A DNA stretch of 64,000 bases from Corynebacterium sphenisci DSM 44792 (lineage in GTDB: Bacteria; Actinomycetota; Actinomycetes; Mycobacteriales; Mycobacteriaceae): contig NZ_CP009248.1 of the NCBI RefSeq assembly GCF_001941505.1, positions 62,001-126,000 of the forward strand, in the 5' to 3' direction. Shown here one piece after another: positions 36,944-45,697 of this stretch. Position numbers and translations under genes: made by a program. Each line of letters starts with the position of its first letter. The first letter of the stretch is position 1. The notes under the pieces were generated by a model. That model saw only the letters and a list, made by a program, of their open reading frames with translations. It had not been told where the DNA came from and searched no databases.

Positions 36944-37858
36944 ATGTCGACGGACCGGGGCAACATCATCGCCTTCCCGGGGGCGCGCGCGGAGATCGAG
37001 CCGGCCACCCTCATCATCGGGGCCGCCCTGTCCGCGGAACCGGAGACCGTCACCCGGCTGTTCGGGGTCAACGACCGGCTGCCGCTGAACCGGCTCGGTG
37101 AGGCGCTGCGGGTGCTCTTCGGCTGGCCGGACGCCGCCGCGCCCTGGTCCTTCTCCGTGGACGGGGCGCGGATCCCCGGGGATCGGCTGGTGGGGGAGGT
37201 CCTCGCCGAGCCCGGCGACCACCTGGTGTGGGGCTGGGGGCTGTGGGAGCACCGGCTGGAGGTGCGGGAGGCCTTCGCCCGGGACCGGGCCACCCCGGAC
37301 GTGCTGTGCATCGGCGGCTCCGGGCACGGCCCCGGCGCCGCCGCCCCGGGCGCGGACGTGGACGTCGCCGCGCTGAACCTGGAGCTCACCGGGGCCGAAT
37401 CCGCCGCCCGGATCCTCGCCGGGGCCCGGCCGGAGGTCGCCGACCTGGTGGAGCGGGCCGGGGCGGTGGAGTTCGTGCCCCTGCTGCAGGCCCTGGATCT
37501 CCGGCGGGAGACCGACTGCGATCCGGCGGCGGCGGCGCTGATGCGCTCGTTGCCGGCGGAGAACCCGGTCGACGACGCCGCCGGCCGGGACGCGGCCTGG
37601 GTGAGCCTGCTCTGCCTGGCCGCCCTGGTCGACGACGACGCCCGGCACGATATCGCCACGCACACCATGGACCGGCTGGCCTGGTGCCGCGACGACGGCT
37701 ACCGGCTCGGCGGGGAGGACGTGGAGGCGCTGTGCGCGGCCACCCTGGAGGTGCTGCGCCGGGTGCGGGTGCTCGGCCCCGACCGGCTGCCCGCGGACGC
37801 CCGCCTGGAGCTGCTGCGCGAGGCGCTGCGCCGCCAGCGGGTACCATCCCCGGGGTGA
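36944..37858 (+). CDS. Plasmid pRiA4b ORF-3-like protein
   Basis: A 304-residue protein whose N-terminal 120 residues resemble the pRiA4b ORF-3/TnpR-passenger fold (PF07929): LNRLGEALRVLFGWPDAAAPWSF, then LVWGWGLWEHRLEV, which mirrors the family GDGWEH block. The C-terminal part is helical without a known domain. Function is unknown for the family. Its stop overlaps the gtrA GTG (GTGA), so the two are coupled, linking it to the cell-wall locus. Confidence 0.6.
   Translation: MSTDRGNIIAFPGARAEIEPATLIIGAALSAEPETVTRLFGVNDRLPLNRLGEALRVLFGWPDAAAPWSFSVDGARIPGDRLVGEVLAEPGDHLVWGWGLWEHRLEVREAFARDRATPDVLCIGGSGHGPGAAAPGADVDVAALNLELTGAESAARILAGARPEVADLVERAGAVEFVPLLQALDLRRETDCDPAAAALMRSLPAENPVDDAAGRDAAWVSLLCLAALVDDDARHDIATHTMDRLAWCRDDGYRLGGEDVEALCAATLEVLRRVRVLGPDRLPADARLELLREALRRQRVPSPG
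37842..37847 (+). promoter_or_regulatory. Internal -10 element ahead of gtrA
   Basis: TACCAT inside the end of the preceding gene with a 7-nt spacer to the GTG at 37855, so gtrA may have its own leaderless message as well as coupled translation. Confidence 0.4.
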
Positions 37859-38292
37859 GCATCACCGACCCCGCCGCCCCGGCCCGCGACGAGCATGGGC
37901 TGCGCACCCAGCTGACCCGCTTCATCATCTCCGGGGTGATCGCCGCGGTGGTGGACTTCGGGGTCACCGCGGCGCTGCTCAACCTAGCCGGCTGGTCGGA
38001 TTTCGCGGGCAAGACCGGGGGCTGGGTGCTGGGCACCCTCACCGCCTACCTGATCAACGCCCGGTGGACCTTCCGGGCCGCCCCCACCGTGGCCCGCACC
38101 GCCGCGGTGGCGGTGCTCTACCTGGCCACCTACGCCACCCAGACCGGGATCTTCGTGGTGCTCCGGCCGGCGCTGTCCGAGGCCGGCTGGGCGCTCGGCG
38201 CCGCCCAGGCGGGGGCCTTCGTGGTCGCCCAGGGCGTGGCCACGGTGATCAACTTCGTGGTGCAGCGCACCGTGATCTTCCGGGTGCGCTGA
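37855..38292 (+). CDS. GtrA family membrane protein (Rv3789-like)
   Basis: A 145-residue protein with four membrane segments, the usual GtrA size. LTRFIISGVIAAVVDFGVT is the family opening. In mycobacteria the GtrA protein Rv3789 sits beside dprE1 and has been linked to arabinan assembly, first as a candidate flippase for decaprenyl-phospho-arabinose and later as an anchor for other enzymes. Neighbourhood here is the same, so an equivalent role is inferred. The GTG start overlaps the upstream stop. Confidence 0.82.
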   Translation: MSITDPAAPARDEHGLRTQLTRFIISGVIAAVVDFGVTAALLNLAGWSDFAGKTGGWVLGTLTAYLINARWTFRAAPTVARTAAVAVLYLATYATQTGIFVVLRPALSEAGWALGAAQAGAFVVAQGVATVINFVVQRTVIFRVR

Positions 38293-38333
38293 GCGGGCCA
38301 CCCCCGCCGCCGCGGCGCCGATCGGCGCGCCGA

Positions 38334-38339
38334 TACCCT
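38334..38339 (+). promoter_or_regulatory. -10 element of glfT2
   Basis: TACCCT with a 7-nt spacer to the GTG at 38347; no ribosome site. Confidence 0.55.
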
Positions 38340-38346
38340 GAATGGC

Positions 38347-40227
38347 GTGAACGACATGAGCGGCTCGACCAGCCCCGCCGCCGGCGGGGAGCAGACCATC
38401 CAGCGGGTGCTCTTCGCGCCCCCCGCCCCCTGGGTCGACGAGGGCCTGTACTGGCGCGTCGACGGCTCCGGGGAGGTGCTCTCCGCCGGCCGGGAGGCCA
38501 TCGAGCTGGCCCCGCGCACCACGGTGCGCACGGACACCTACTTCGGGCGGCTGCGCGCCGGGCACTGGCAGCGCTGGACCGGCGTGGACCGGGTCATCCT
38601 GCGCGCCGAGGCGGACCCGGGGGTGCGGGTGCGCGCCTGCGCCGAGGACATCGGCGGCCACGTCGCCCTGATCGGGGCGGCGGCGGTGCCCGCCGACGCC
38701 GCCGGCCCGGCGGAGATCGCCGTGGAGGTGCCCCTGGACCGCTACGCCGACGGCGGCGCGGTGCACGTGGCCGTGGGCACCGGGCCCGCCGGCGGCGGGG
38801 TGCGCCGGGTGCGCTTCACCGCCCCGGCCGACCTGGCCGCCCGGGACGTGCCCACCGACCTGGTGATCTGCACCTTCAACCGGCCCGCGGACTGCGCGCA
38901 CACGGTGGCCACCCTCGCCGCCGACCCGCCGGCCCTGGAGCGGGTGCGCGCCATCCGGGTGGTGGATCAGGGCGACCGGCACCCCGCCGACGAGCCCGCC
39001 TTCGCCGCCGCCCGGGAGACCCTCGGCGACCGGCTGCAGGTGGTGGCCCAGCCGAACCTGGGCGGCGCCGGCGGGTTCTCCCGGGGCATGCGCGACGCCT
39101 GCGCCGCCGGGGAGTGCCTGGTGCTGCTCACCGACGACGACATCCGCCCGGAGCCGGAGACCACGCTGCGGCTGTCCGCCCTGGGCCGCTACGCCACCCG
39201 GCCGATGCTGCTCGGCGCGCAGATGCTCTTCCTGTACAACCCCACGCACCTGTTCCGCACCGGGGAGCGCTTCGACTGGGCGGGGCTCAACGTGGTGCTC
39301 AACGACCCGCTCTACGCCAAGGCCGACGTCGACGTCCGGGAGCACCACCAGCTGCGCCGCCTGGGCGTGGACTACAACGCCTGGTGGTCCTGCCTGGTGC
39401 CCTCCACCGTGATCGAGGACATCGGCCTGGCGCTGCCGCTGTTCTTCCAGTACGACGACATCGACTACGGCCACCGCGCCGCCGCGCACGGCTACCCCAC
39501 GGACACGGTGCCCGGGGCGGCGGTGTGGCACGCCGACTTCTACTGGAAGGACGTCGACGGCGTCGGCGCCTACTTCTCCCTGCGCAACGGGCTCATCGCC
39601 GCCGCCCTGCACGGCCCGGCCGGCGCCGCCGGCGGGCGCACCATGGCCGCCACCGTGGGCCGGATGATCGGCACCACCCTGGTGTCCATGCGCTACGGGC
39701 TGGCCTGGACCCAGCTGCAGGCGGTGCGCGACGCCCTCGCCGGGCCGGGGGTGCTCGACCACGGCAGCGCCGGGGATCTCGCCCGGATCGCCGCCGGCCG
39801 CGCGGAGCACCCGGAGACCCGGGTGCTGCCCGCCGCCGAGCTGCCCGCCGGGCTGGACCCGGTGCGCCCGCCGACCCGGGAGATCGCCTCGGTGGATCGC
39901 ACCCTGGCCAAGCGGGTGGCCTACACCCAGCTCGGCCGGCGCCGCCCGGGGCCGGTGGCGGTGTCCCACGAGGACGCCTTCTGGTGGCACCTGTCCACCT
40001 TCGACGAGGTGTGGGTCACCGACGCCTCCCAGTCCGGGGTGCGCCATCTGGTGCGCGACCGGGAGCTGGAGCTGCGGCTGCGCGCCGAGCTGGTCGGCCT
40101 GCTGCGCCGGCTCGCCGGGGAATGGCCGGCGCACCGGGAGCGCTGGGCGGCGGCCGCCGCGGACCTGGCCTCCCCGGGGAACTGGGCCCCGCTGTTCGAG
40201 GGCGCGCCCCGCGCCGGCCGCGCCTAG
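38347..40227 (+). CDS. glfT2: Galactofuranosyltransferase GlfT2
   Basis: A 626-residue GT2-family polymerase that adds alternating beta-1,5 and beta-1,6 galactofuranose from UDP-Galf to the growing galactan. UDP/metal motif Asp263-265 (LLTDDDIRPEP), second acidic site QYDDIDYGHR (368-377) and metal-site His395 in VWHADFYW match the mycobacterial enzyme almost position for position. The beta-barrel N-terminal domain covers about 1-160. The GTG start is leaderless. It converges with glfT1; the stops share CTAG. Confidence 0.95.
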   Translation: MNDMSGSTSPAAGGEQTIQRVLFAPPAPWVDEGLYWRVDGSGEVLSAGREAIELAPRTTVRTDTYFGRLRAGHWQRWTGVDRVILRAEADPGVRVRACAEDIGGHVALIGAAAVPADAAGPAEIAVEVPLDRYADGGAVHVAVGTGPAGGGVRRVRFTAPADLAARDVPTDLVICTFNRPADCAHTVATLAADPPALERVRAIRVVDQGDRHPADEPAFAAARETLGDRLQVVAQPNLGGAGGFSRGMRDACAAGECLVLLTDDDIRPEPETTLRLSALGRYATRPMLLGAQMLFLYNPTHLFRTGERFDWAGLNVVLNDPLYAKADVDVREHHQLRRLGVDYNAWWSCLVPSTVIEDIGLALPLFFQYDDIDYGHRAAAHGYPTDTVPGAAVWHADFYWKDVDGVGAYFSLRNGLIAAALHGPAGAAGGRTMAATVGRMIGTTLVSMRYGLAWTQLQAVRDALAGPGVLDHGSAGDLARIAAGRAEHPETRVLPAAELPAGLDPVRPPTREIASVDRTLAKRVAYTQLGRRRPGPVAVSHEDAFWWHLSTFDEVWVTDASQSGVRHLVRDRELELRLRAELVGLLRRLAGEWPAHRERWAAAAADLASPGNWAPLFEGAPRAGRA

Positions 40228-41306
40228 CGCCGGCCCCGCGGCCGGAAGGGGGCGAAGCGCTCCCGGCGGCCGCGGCGCTGCAGCGCCCACCAGCGCACGA
40301 ACCCGGCCGGATCCCGGCGCACCACCAGGAAGAACCAGGCGAAGCGGGCGTACTCCTGGGGCAGCAGCCGGCGCATCCCGGGCCGGCTCATCAGGTAGCC
40401 GCGGTTGCGGTAGGTGAAGTAGCGCTTGGCCTCGTCCGCCGGGTACTGGGCGTGCATCCGCCCGCCCAGGATCGGCAGGAACTCCCCGGTGCCCGAGGGG
40501 TGCAGGTAGGCGGTGGTCAGGCAGGTGCCGAAGCGCAGCCCGGAGCGGGCCAGCCGGCGGTGGAACTCCACCTCGTCGCCGCGGATGAACAGCCGGTAGT
40601 CGGGCACCCCCACCCGGGCCAGGGCCCCGGCGGAGAGCAGCGCCCCGTTGAACAGGCTGGCGATCCCGGGCAGCAGATCCCGGTCCCGGTCCACCGGGTC
40701 CACCCCCGCCGGGGCGGGCCGGCCGGTGGCGGCCTCCGCGGAGGCGAAGTTGACGTACCAGCGCCGCCCGGAGTCGTCGTCCACCGCGGGCAGCCGGGGG
40801 TCGGCGCCGCCGGCGACCAGCTCATCGCGGGTGCGCCGCCAGGCCAGGCCGCGGCGCAGCGGGAAGGCCAGCTTCGTGGCGTCGGCGATGTTGAGCACCA
40901 GCGGGCTCACCGCGGCCAGTTCATGGCGGGCGGCGCAGTCGAGCAGCTCGGCGAGCACCTCCGGGCCCTCGGGCCGGCCGTCGTCGTCGGCGCACCACAC
41001 CCAGTCCGCGCCGAGCGCCAGGGCGTGCAGCATGCCGTGCGCGAACCCGCCGGCGCCGCCCAGGTTGGTCCGCGAACCCAGGTAGTGCGCCGCCACCCCG
41101 GACTCCCCGTCGAGGGACTCCACCAGGGCGCGCACCCGGGCGTCGTGGGCGTTGTCCACCACCAGCAGCCAGCGCGGCGGCCGGGACTGGCCCACCACCG
41201 CCTCCAGGGACGCGGCCAGGGAATCCAGCCGGTCGTGGGTGACCACCACCGCGGCGACCGCCTCGGCCGCCTCGGCGGGCTCCGCCGGGTGCTGGGATGG
41301 GCTCAC
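40224..41306 (-). CDS. glfT1: Galactofuranosyltransferase GlfT1
   Basis: A 360-residue GT2 enzyme that adds the first galactofuranose residues to the lipid-linked rhamnosyl primer (Rv3782-like). The DXD-type motif is Asp107-109 in WCADDDGRPEG, with NLGGAGGFAHGM ahead of it. The GTG start overlaps the wzt stop (GTGA), so translation is coupled. The basic C-terminus (RRGRRERFAPFRPRGRR) may help it sit at the membrane. Confidence 0.92.
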   Translation of the reverse strand: MSPSQHPAEPAEAAEAVAAVVVTHDRLDSLAASLEAVVGQSRPPRWLLVVDNAHDARVRALVESLDGESGVAAHYLGSRTNLGGAGGFAHGMLHALALGADWVWCADDDGRPEGPEVLAELLDCAARHELAAVSPLVLNIADATKLAFPLRRGLAWRRTRDELVAGGADPRLPAVDDDSGRRWYVNFASAEAATGRPAPAGVDPVDRDRDLLPGIASLFNGALLSAGALARVGVPDYRLFIRGDEVEFHRRLARSGLRFGTCLTTAYLHPSGTGEFLPILGGRMHAQYPADEAKRYFTYRNRGYLMSRPGMRRLLPQEYARFAWFFLVVRRDPAGFVRWWALQRRGRRERFAPFRPRGRR

Positions 41307-42085
41307 TTCTTCTCCTTCAGGATCTCGCGCACGTGCCGGGCCGCCTCCGGCCCCTCGTAGGCCGCCACGATCTCGTCCACCGCCCCGGCGGCCCGGATCT
41401 CGCCGTGGTCGACCCACAGCGCCGTGTCGCAGAGCTGGGCGAGGAACTCGTTGGAATGGGAGGCGAACACCAGTATCCCGGATCGGGCGACGAGGTCGCG
41501 CAGCCGGTCCCGGGCCTTGGCCAGGAAGGCCGCGTCGACGGCGCCGATGCCCTCGTCGAGCAGCAGGATCTCCGGTTCGATGGAGGTCACCACGCCCAGG
41601 GCCAGGCGCACCCGCATCCCGGTGGAGTAGGTGCGCAGCGGCATGTGCAGGTAGTCGCCGAGCTCGGTGAACTCGGCGATGTCGTCGAGCTTGGCGCGCA
41701 TCCGGGCCCGGGACTGGCCCAGGAACAGCCCCCGGATGATGATGTTCTCCAGCCCGGAGATCTCCGGGTCCATGCCCACGCCCAGGTCGAACACCGGGGC
41801 CACCCGGCCGCGCACCACCGCCGATCCGCGGGTGGGCTCGTAGATCCCGGACAGCAGCCGCAGCAGGGTGGACTTGCCGGCCCCGTTGTGCCCGACCAGG
41901 CCCACCCGGTCCCCGGTGCGCAGGTGCAGGTCGATATCGCGCAGCGCCTCCACCACCACCACATTGGAGTCGTTGCGCCCGATCGCCCCGCCGGCGGCGC
42001 CGAGGAAGGCCTTCTTCATGGACCGGGACTTCGCGTCGAAGATGGGGAAGTCCACGCAGGCGCCGTAGGTGTCGATTGAGACCAT
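41303..42085 (-). CDS. wzt: Galactan export ABC transporter, ATPase subunit
   Basis: A 260-residue ABC ATPase (Rv3781-like) that powers flipping of lipid-linked galactan. Walker A is GHNGAGKS (65-72), the signature is YSTGMRVRLALG, and Walker B ILLLDEG. It lacks the long C-terminal carbohydrate-binding domain seen in some Wzt proteins. GGAAAGGAC precedes the ATG, 13 bp after wzm. Confidence 0.92.
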   Translation of the reverse strand: MVSIDTYGACVDFPIFDAKSRSMKKAFLGAAGGAIGRNDSNVVVVEALRDIDLHLRTGDRVGLVGHNGAGKSTLLRLLSGIYEPTRGSAVVRGRVAPVFDLGVGMDPEISGLENIIIRGLFLGQSRARMRAKLDDIAEFTELGDYLHMPLRTYSTGMRVRLALGVVTSIEPEILLLDEGIGAVDAAFLAKARDRLRDLVARSGILVFASHSNEFLAQLCDTALWVDHGEIRAAGAVDEIVAAYEGPEAARHVREILKEKK

Positions 42086-42098
42086 GTCGTCCTTTCCG

Positions 42099-43010
42099 CT
42101 ACACCCAGTAGCTGACCCGGGAGCGCCACTGCCGCATCGCGGCCAGGGCCAGCAGCAGCCCCGCCGCGGTGCAGGCGAGCACGATCCACCAGTGGTAGGC
42201 GGCCAGCGGCTGGCCGGTGAGCGGGGCCCGCACGATCTCCAGGTAGTGGTACAGCGGGTTGATCTCGGCGATCCGGGCCCGCTGCGCCACCGCCCCGCCC
42301 TGCTCCTGCAGGGTGCGGGTGGTCCACACGATGGGGGTCATGTAGAACACCAGCTGGATGAGCGAGTCCAGCAGCGGGGCGATGTCCCGGTACCGGGTGG
42401 AGACGATGCCGAAGAACATGGTCACCCACACCCCGTTGGCGACCAGCAGCGCGAACCCGGGCACCGCCAGCCAGAAGGACCAGCCCAGGTGCGGGCGGAA
42501 CACCGCCACCAGGATCGCCCAGATGATCATGTTGTGCGCCAGGAAGAGCAGCTGGCGCCACACCAGCCGGTAGACGTGCACGCTCAGCGCGCTGGGCAGC
42601 TGCTTGATCAGCCCCTCGTTCTCGATGAACACCTGCGCCCCGTCGCGCACGCAGCCGGAGATGAAGCCCCACACGATGAGGCCGACGGTGACATGCGGCA
42701 GGAAGAAGCCCAGATCCTGCTGGAAGAGCAGGGAGTACAGCAGGCCCAGGGCCAGGGCCATCGCCCCGGTGGCGATGGTGATCCACAGCGGGCCCAGGGT
42801 GGAGCGCCGGTAGCGCTGCTTGATGTCCTGCCAGCCCAGCTGCAGCCACAGCTCGCGCTGGCCGAAGCCGCGGGAGAGGTCGGCCCAGGCGGCGGCGACG
42901 GTGCGCGAACGCGAGGGCGGCACCGGCCGGTCCGGGTCGCGGCCGACCATCCGGGCCACCGCGGCGGCCCGGCCGGCGGCCCCCGGGTCGGGTTCGTAGC
43001 TGGAATCCAC
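42099..43010 (-). CDS. wzm: Galactan export ABC transporter, permease subunit
   Basis: A 303-residue ABC-2 permease (Rv3783-like) with about six membrane helices; the cytosolic start holds the amphipathic block LGWQDIKQRYRRSTLGPLW typical of polysaccharide exporters. It pairs with Wzt. The start is GTG, 6 nt after TAGGTT, so the operon wzm-wzt-glfT1 is probably leaderless. Confidence 0.92.
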   Translation of the reverse strand: MDSSYEPDPGAAGRAAAVARMVGRDPDRPVPPSRSRTVAAAWADLSRGFGQRELWLQLGWQDIKQRYRRSTLGPLWITIATGAMALALGLLYSLLFQQDLGFFLPHVTVGLIVWGFISGCVRDGAQVFIENEGLIKQLPSALSVHVYRLVWRQLLFLAHNMIIWAILVAVFRPHLGWSFWLAVPGFALLVANGVWVTMFFGIVSTRYRDIAPLLDSLIQLVFYMTPIVWTTRTLQEQGGAVAQRARIAEINPLYHYLEIVRAPLTGQPLAAYHWWIVLACTAAGLLLALAAMRQWRSRVSYWV

Positions 43011-43016
43011 GCCCCC

Positions 43017-43022
43017 AACCTA
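43017..43022 (-). promoter_or_regulatory. -10 element of wzm-wzt-glfT1 operon
   Basis: Minus-strand TAGGTT with a 6-nt spacer to the GTG at 43010. Confidence 0.55.
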
Positions 43023-43119
43023 CCCGTCGGCTCCCTAAGGGCCGCCTTGCGGGGATAGGGTGTCTGGTATCGGACCGGCGCCGGCGCGGCCGCCGGCGAC
43101 GCACCCCAGAGAGGATGAG

Positions 43120-44391
43120 ATGGCCTTCGACGTCCCCACGACGCGCGGCTCCTACACGTCCCTGTCCGACGGGTGGACCTACCTCAACGGCCTGGAGTGC
43201 GCGCAGATCCCGGAGCGGGTCTCCGCGGCGGTGGCCACCTCCTTCCGCACCGCCCCGAAGAAGCTGAAGTCGGAGCCGTCCTCCGGCACCCACGGCCGGC
43301 TGCAGGAGCCGGGCGTGGCCGCCGCCGGGCAGATGGCGATGACCGCCCGCCGCGCCTTCGCCGACGTGGTCGGCGGCCGGGCGAACGCGGTGGTGCTCGG
43401 CGCCTCCCGGCACGCCCTGGTGGAGCAGCTGATGACCGCGATGCGCCGGCAGCTCACCCTGGGCACCGAGGTGGTGCTCTCCCGGGCGGGCCGGCCGGCG
43501 GTGCGGCTGCCGGTGGAGCGGGCCGCGGACATGTTCGGCGCCCGGGTGCGGGTGGCGGAGGCGGATCTGTCCACCGGGGAGGTGCCCGCCTGGCAGTACC
43601 GGGACCTGGTGGGGGCGCGCACCCGGCTGGTGGTGGTGCCCGCCGCGGACCCGCATGTCGGGGTGGTCGCCCCGGTGGCCGGGATCGCCGCGGAGGTGCG
43701 CCGCCGCGCCCCGGGGGCGTGGCTGCTGGTCGACGTCACCGACTACGCCCCGCACCGGGTGGTGGACATGGCCGCCCTGGACGCGGACGTGGTGCTGCTC
43801 GACGCCGCCGCCTGGGGCGGCCCGGATGTCGCCGCCCTGGTGTTCCGGGACGCCGCCATGCTGGATCGGCTGGCCTCCCTGGCGCTGGCCCCGGGGGCCC
43901 GGGGCGCGCACCGGCTGGAGGTCTCCCCGGTCGCGCCGGGCCTGCTCGGCGGGGTGGCCGCCTCGGTGGAGCATCTCGCGGACCTGGACCGGGCGGCCCG
44001 GGGCACCCGGCGGCGCCGGATCGAGGCCTCCCTGCCGCAGGTCGCGGACTACCTCGGCGGGCTGACCCGGCGGCTGGTGGACGCCCTGGGCAACCTGGAC
44101 CGGGTGCACGTCATCGGGGTGCCCGCCGAGGCCGAGGGCCCCGCCCCGGAGACCGTGGGCCGGGTGAGCTTCCTCGTCGGCGATGGCGCCGACGCGGTGC
44201 CCGCGGTGGACGTGGTGCGCCGGCTGCTCGCCAACGGGCTGGTCACCTCCGCGGTGCAGCCGGGGGATTCGGCGCTGCTGGAGGCGATGGGCGTGTTCGA
44301 GGCCGGGGGCGCGGTGGCGGTGGGCCTGCAGCCCTTCAACACCCCCGGCGACGTGGACCAGCTGGTCCGGGCGGTGGCCTCCCTGGGCTAG
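43120..44391 (+). CDS. Class-V aminotransferase-like protein without the PLP lysine
   Basis: A 423-residue protein with the fold of cysteine desulfurases (SufS/CsdA-like; position of mycobacterial Rv3778c). The expected aspartate block is present (LLVDVTDYAPHR, Asp205), but where the Schiff-base lysine should be (S-x-H-K-x-x-G-P) the sequence reads LLDAAAWGGPD (226-236). The only lysines in the protein are at 47, 48 and 50, so a normal PLP enzyme is impossible unless one of these serves. GAGAGGA precedes the ATG. It may be a structural or binding protein tied to galactan export. Fold call firm; function unknown. Confidence 0.75.
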   Translation: MAFDVPTTRGSYTSLSDGWTYLNGLECAQIPERVSAAVATSFRTAPKKLKSEPSSGTHGRLQEPGVAAAGQMAMTARRAFADVVGGRANAVVLGASRHALVEQLMTAMRRQLTLGTEVVLSRAGRPAVRLPVERAADMFGARVRVAEADLSTGEVPAWQYRDLVGARTRLVVVPAADPHVGVVAPVAGIAAEVRRRAPGAWLLVDVTDYAPHRVVDMAALDADVVLLDAAAWGGPDVAALVFRDAAMLDRLASLALAPGARGAHRLEVSPVAPGLLGGVAASVEHLADLDRAARGTRRRRIEASLPQVADYLGGLTRRLVDALGNLDRVHVIGVPAEAEGPAPETVGRVSFLVGDGADAVPAVDVVRRLLANGLVTSAVQPGDSALLEAMGVFEAGGAVAVGLQPFNTPGDVDQLVRAVASLG

Positions 44392-45371
44392 GCCCCGCCG
44401 ATGGTGAGCACCAGCTTGCCGCTGACCTCCCCGGAGTCGAGCAGATCATGGGCGGCGGCGGCCTCCCGGATGTCCATGACCCGGTGCACGCTCGGCCGGA
44501 TCGCCCCGGACTCCACCAGGGGCCACGCCCCGGCGGCGGTGGCGGCGACGATCCGGGCCTTGTCCGCCCGGTCCCGGTAGCGCAGCCCGGTGGCGGTGAC
44601 GCTGCCGCGCTTGGCCAGCAGCCGGGCGATGTTCAGCTCGCCCTTGACCCCGCCCTGCATGCCGATGATCACCAGCCGGCCGTCCGGGGCCAGCGCCCGG
44701 ATGTTCCGGTCCAGGTACTTCGCGCCTATGATGTCCAGGATCACGTCCGCCCCGCCGTGGTCGGCGAGCACCTCGGCGAAGTCCTCCTCCCGGTAGTCGA
44801 TGGCGATGTCCGCGCCGAGCTCCCGGCAGCGGGCCACCTTCGCCGGGCCCCCGGCGGTGGTCGCCACGGTGGCGCCCAGCGCCCGGCACAGCTGGATCGC
44901 GAAGGTGCCGATCCCGCCGGCGCCGCCGTGGATGAGCACCGTCTCCCCGGCGCGCAGGCCCGCGGTCATGACCAGGTTGGACCACACCGTGCAGGCGACC
45001 TCCACGAGGGACACCGCCTCGGTCATGGGCAGGCCCGCCGGCGGGCGCATCAGCTGGCCCGCCGGCACCGCCGCGTACTCGGCGTAGCCGCCCCCGGCGA
45101 GCAGGCAGAGCACCTCCTCGCCGACCGCCCAGTCCCCGGCGGAGCCGTCGGCGGGCACCTCGGCGATCACCCCGCCGCATTCCAGGCCGAGGATGGCCGA
45201 TTCCCCGGCGGGCGGGGGGTAGTGCCCGGCGGCCTGCAGCAGATCCGCCCGGTTGACCGCGGTGGCGGCGACCTTGACCAGCACCTCCCCGGTCGTGGGG
45301 CGCGGGGTGGGGGCCTCCGCCCAGGTCAGGGAGCGGGGGTCCTCGGGATCGGTCTGTTCGATAGCCAACAT
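44388..45371 (-). CDS. Zinc-independent NAD(P)H quinone oxidoreductase (MDR family)
   Basis: A 327-residue medium-chain dehydrogenase/reductase of the quinone reductase type (Rv3777-like), with LIHGGAGGIGTFAIQL for NADPH and no catalytic zinc cysteines. It starts MLAIEQ, 6 nt after TACGGT. The last four bases (CTAG) are shared with the converging aminotransferase-like gene. Substrate is unknown; adjacency to the galactan locus is conserved in mycobacteria. Confidence 0.85.
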   Translation of the reverse strand: MLAIEQTDPEDPRSLTWAEAPTPRPTTGEVLVKVAATAVNRADLLQAAGHYPPPAGESAILGLECGGVIAEVPADGSAGDWAVGEEVLCLLAGGGYAEYAAVPAGQLMRPPAGLPMTEAVSLVEVACTVWSNLVMTAGLRAGETVLIHGGAGGIGTFAIQLCRALGATVATTAGGPAKVARCRELGADIAIDYREEDFAEVLADHGGADVILDIIGAKYLDRNIRALAPDGRLVIIGMQGGVKGELNIARLLAKRGSVTATGLRYRDRADKARIVAATAAGAWPLVESGAIRPSVHRVMDIREAAAAHDLLDSGEVSGKLVLTIGGA

Positions 45372-45377
45372 GAGCCC

Positions 45378-45383
45378 ACCGTA
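45378..45383 (-). promoter_or_regulatory. -10 element of quinone oxidoreductase gene
   Basis: Minus-strand TACGGT with a 6-nt spacer to the ATG. Confidence 0.5.
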
Positions 45384-45464
45384 GCCGCGGAAGGGCCCCG
45401 CCGGGTGGGCCGGCGCCGATGCGGCCGGTAGTCTGGCGGGGCCCGCGCCGCCGCGCGGGCACCG

Positions 45465-45549
45465 GGAGACGTGGCAGAGCGGCCGAATGCACTCGCCTTG
45501 AAAGCGAGCGTCCCGCACGGGACCGGGGGTTCGAATCCCCCCGTCTCCG
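45465..45549 (+). tRNA. tRNA-Ser (UGA)
   Basis: The acceptor stem GGAGACG/CGTCTCC closes a class II tRNA with a long variable arm; the anticodon loop CTTGAAA reads UGA. CCA is not encoded. A hairpin terminator follows. Confidence 0.95.
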
Positions 45550-45566
45550 CGGCACCGGCGGAAAAC

Positions 45567-45596
45567 CCCCGGGCCGGACACCCCGGCCCGGGGTTT
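45567..45596 (+). terminator. Terminator of tRNA-Ser (UGA)
   Basis: CCCCGGGCCG (45567-45576) pairs with CGGCCCGGGG (45584-45593), followed by TTT; it begins 18 nt after the tRNA. Confidence 0.7.
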
Positions 45597-45697
45597 CCCC
45601 GTGCCCGCGGCGCGACCTGGGGCACAATGGCGACCGTGCCGGGGTGGGCCCGGCCCGCCCGGGGCGCCCGGGCGCGCGAGATGACCGAGGAGCCGCG

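Noticed and set aside
36944..37858. Transposon remnant suggested by pRiA4b/TnpR-passenger similarity
   Set aside because: No transposase, terminal inverted repeats or target duplication; the gene is coupled to gtrA and has normal codon use.
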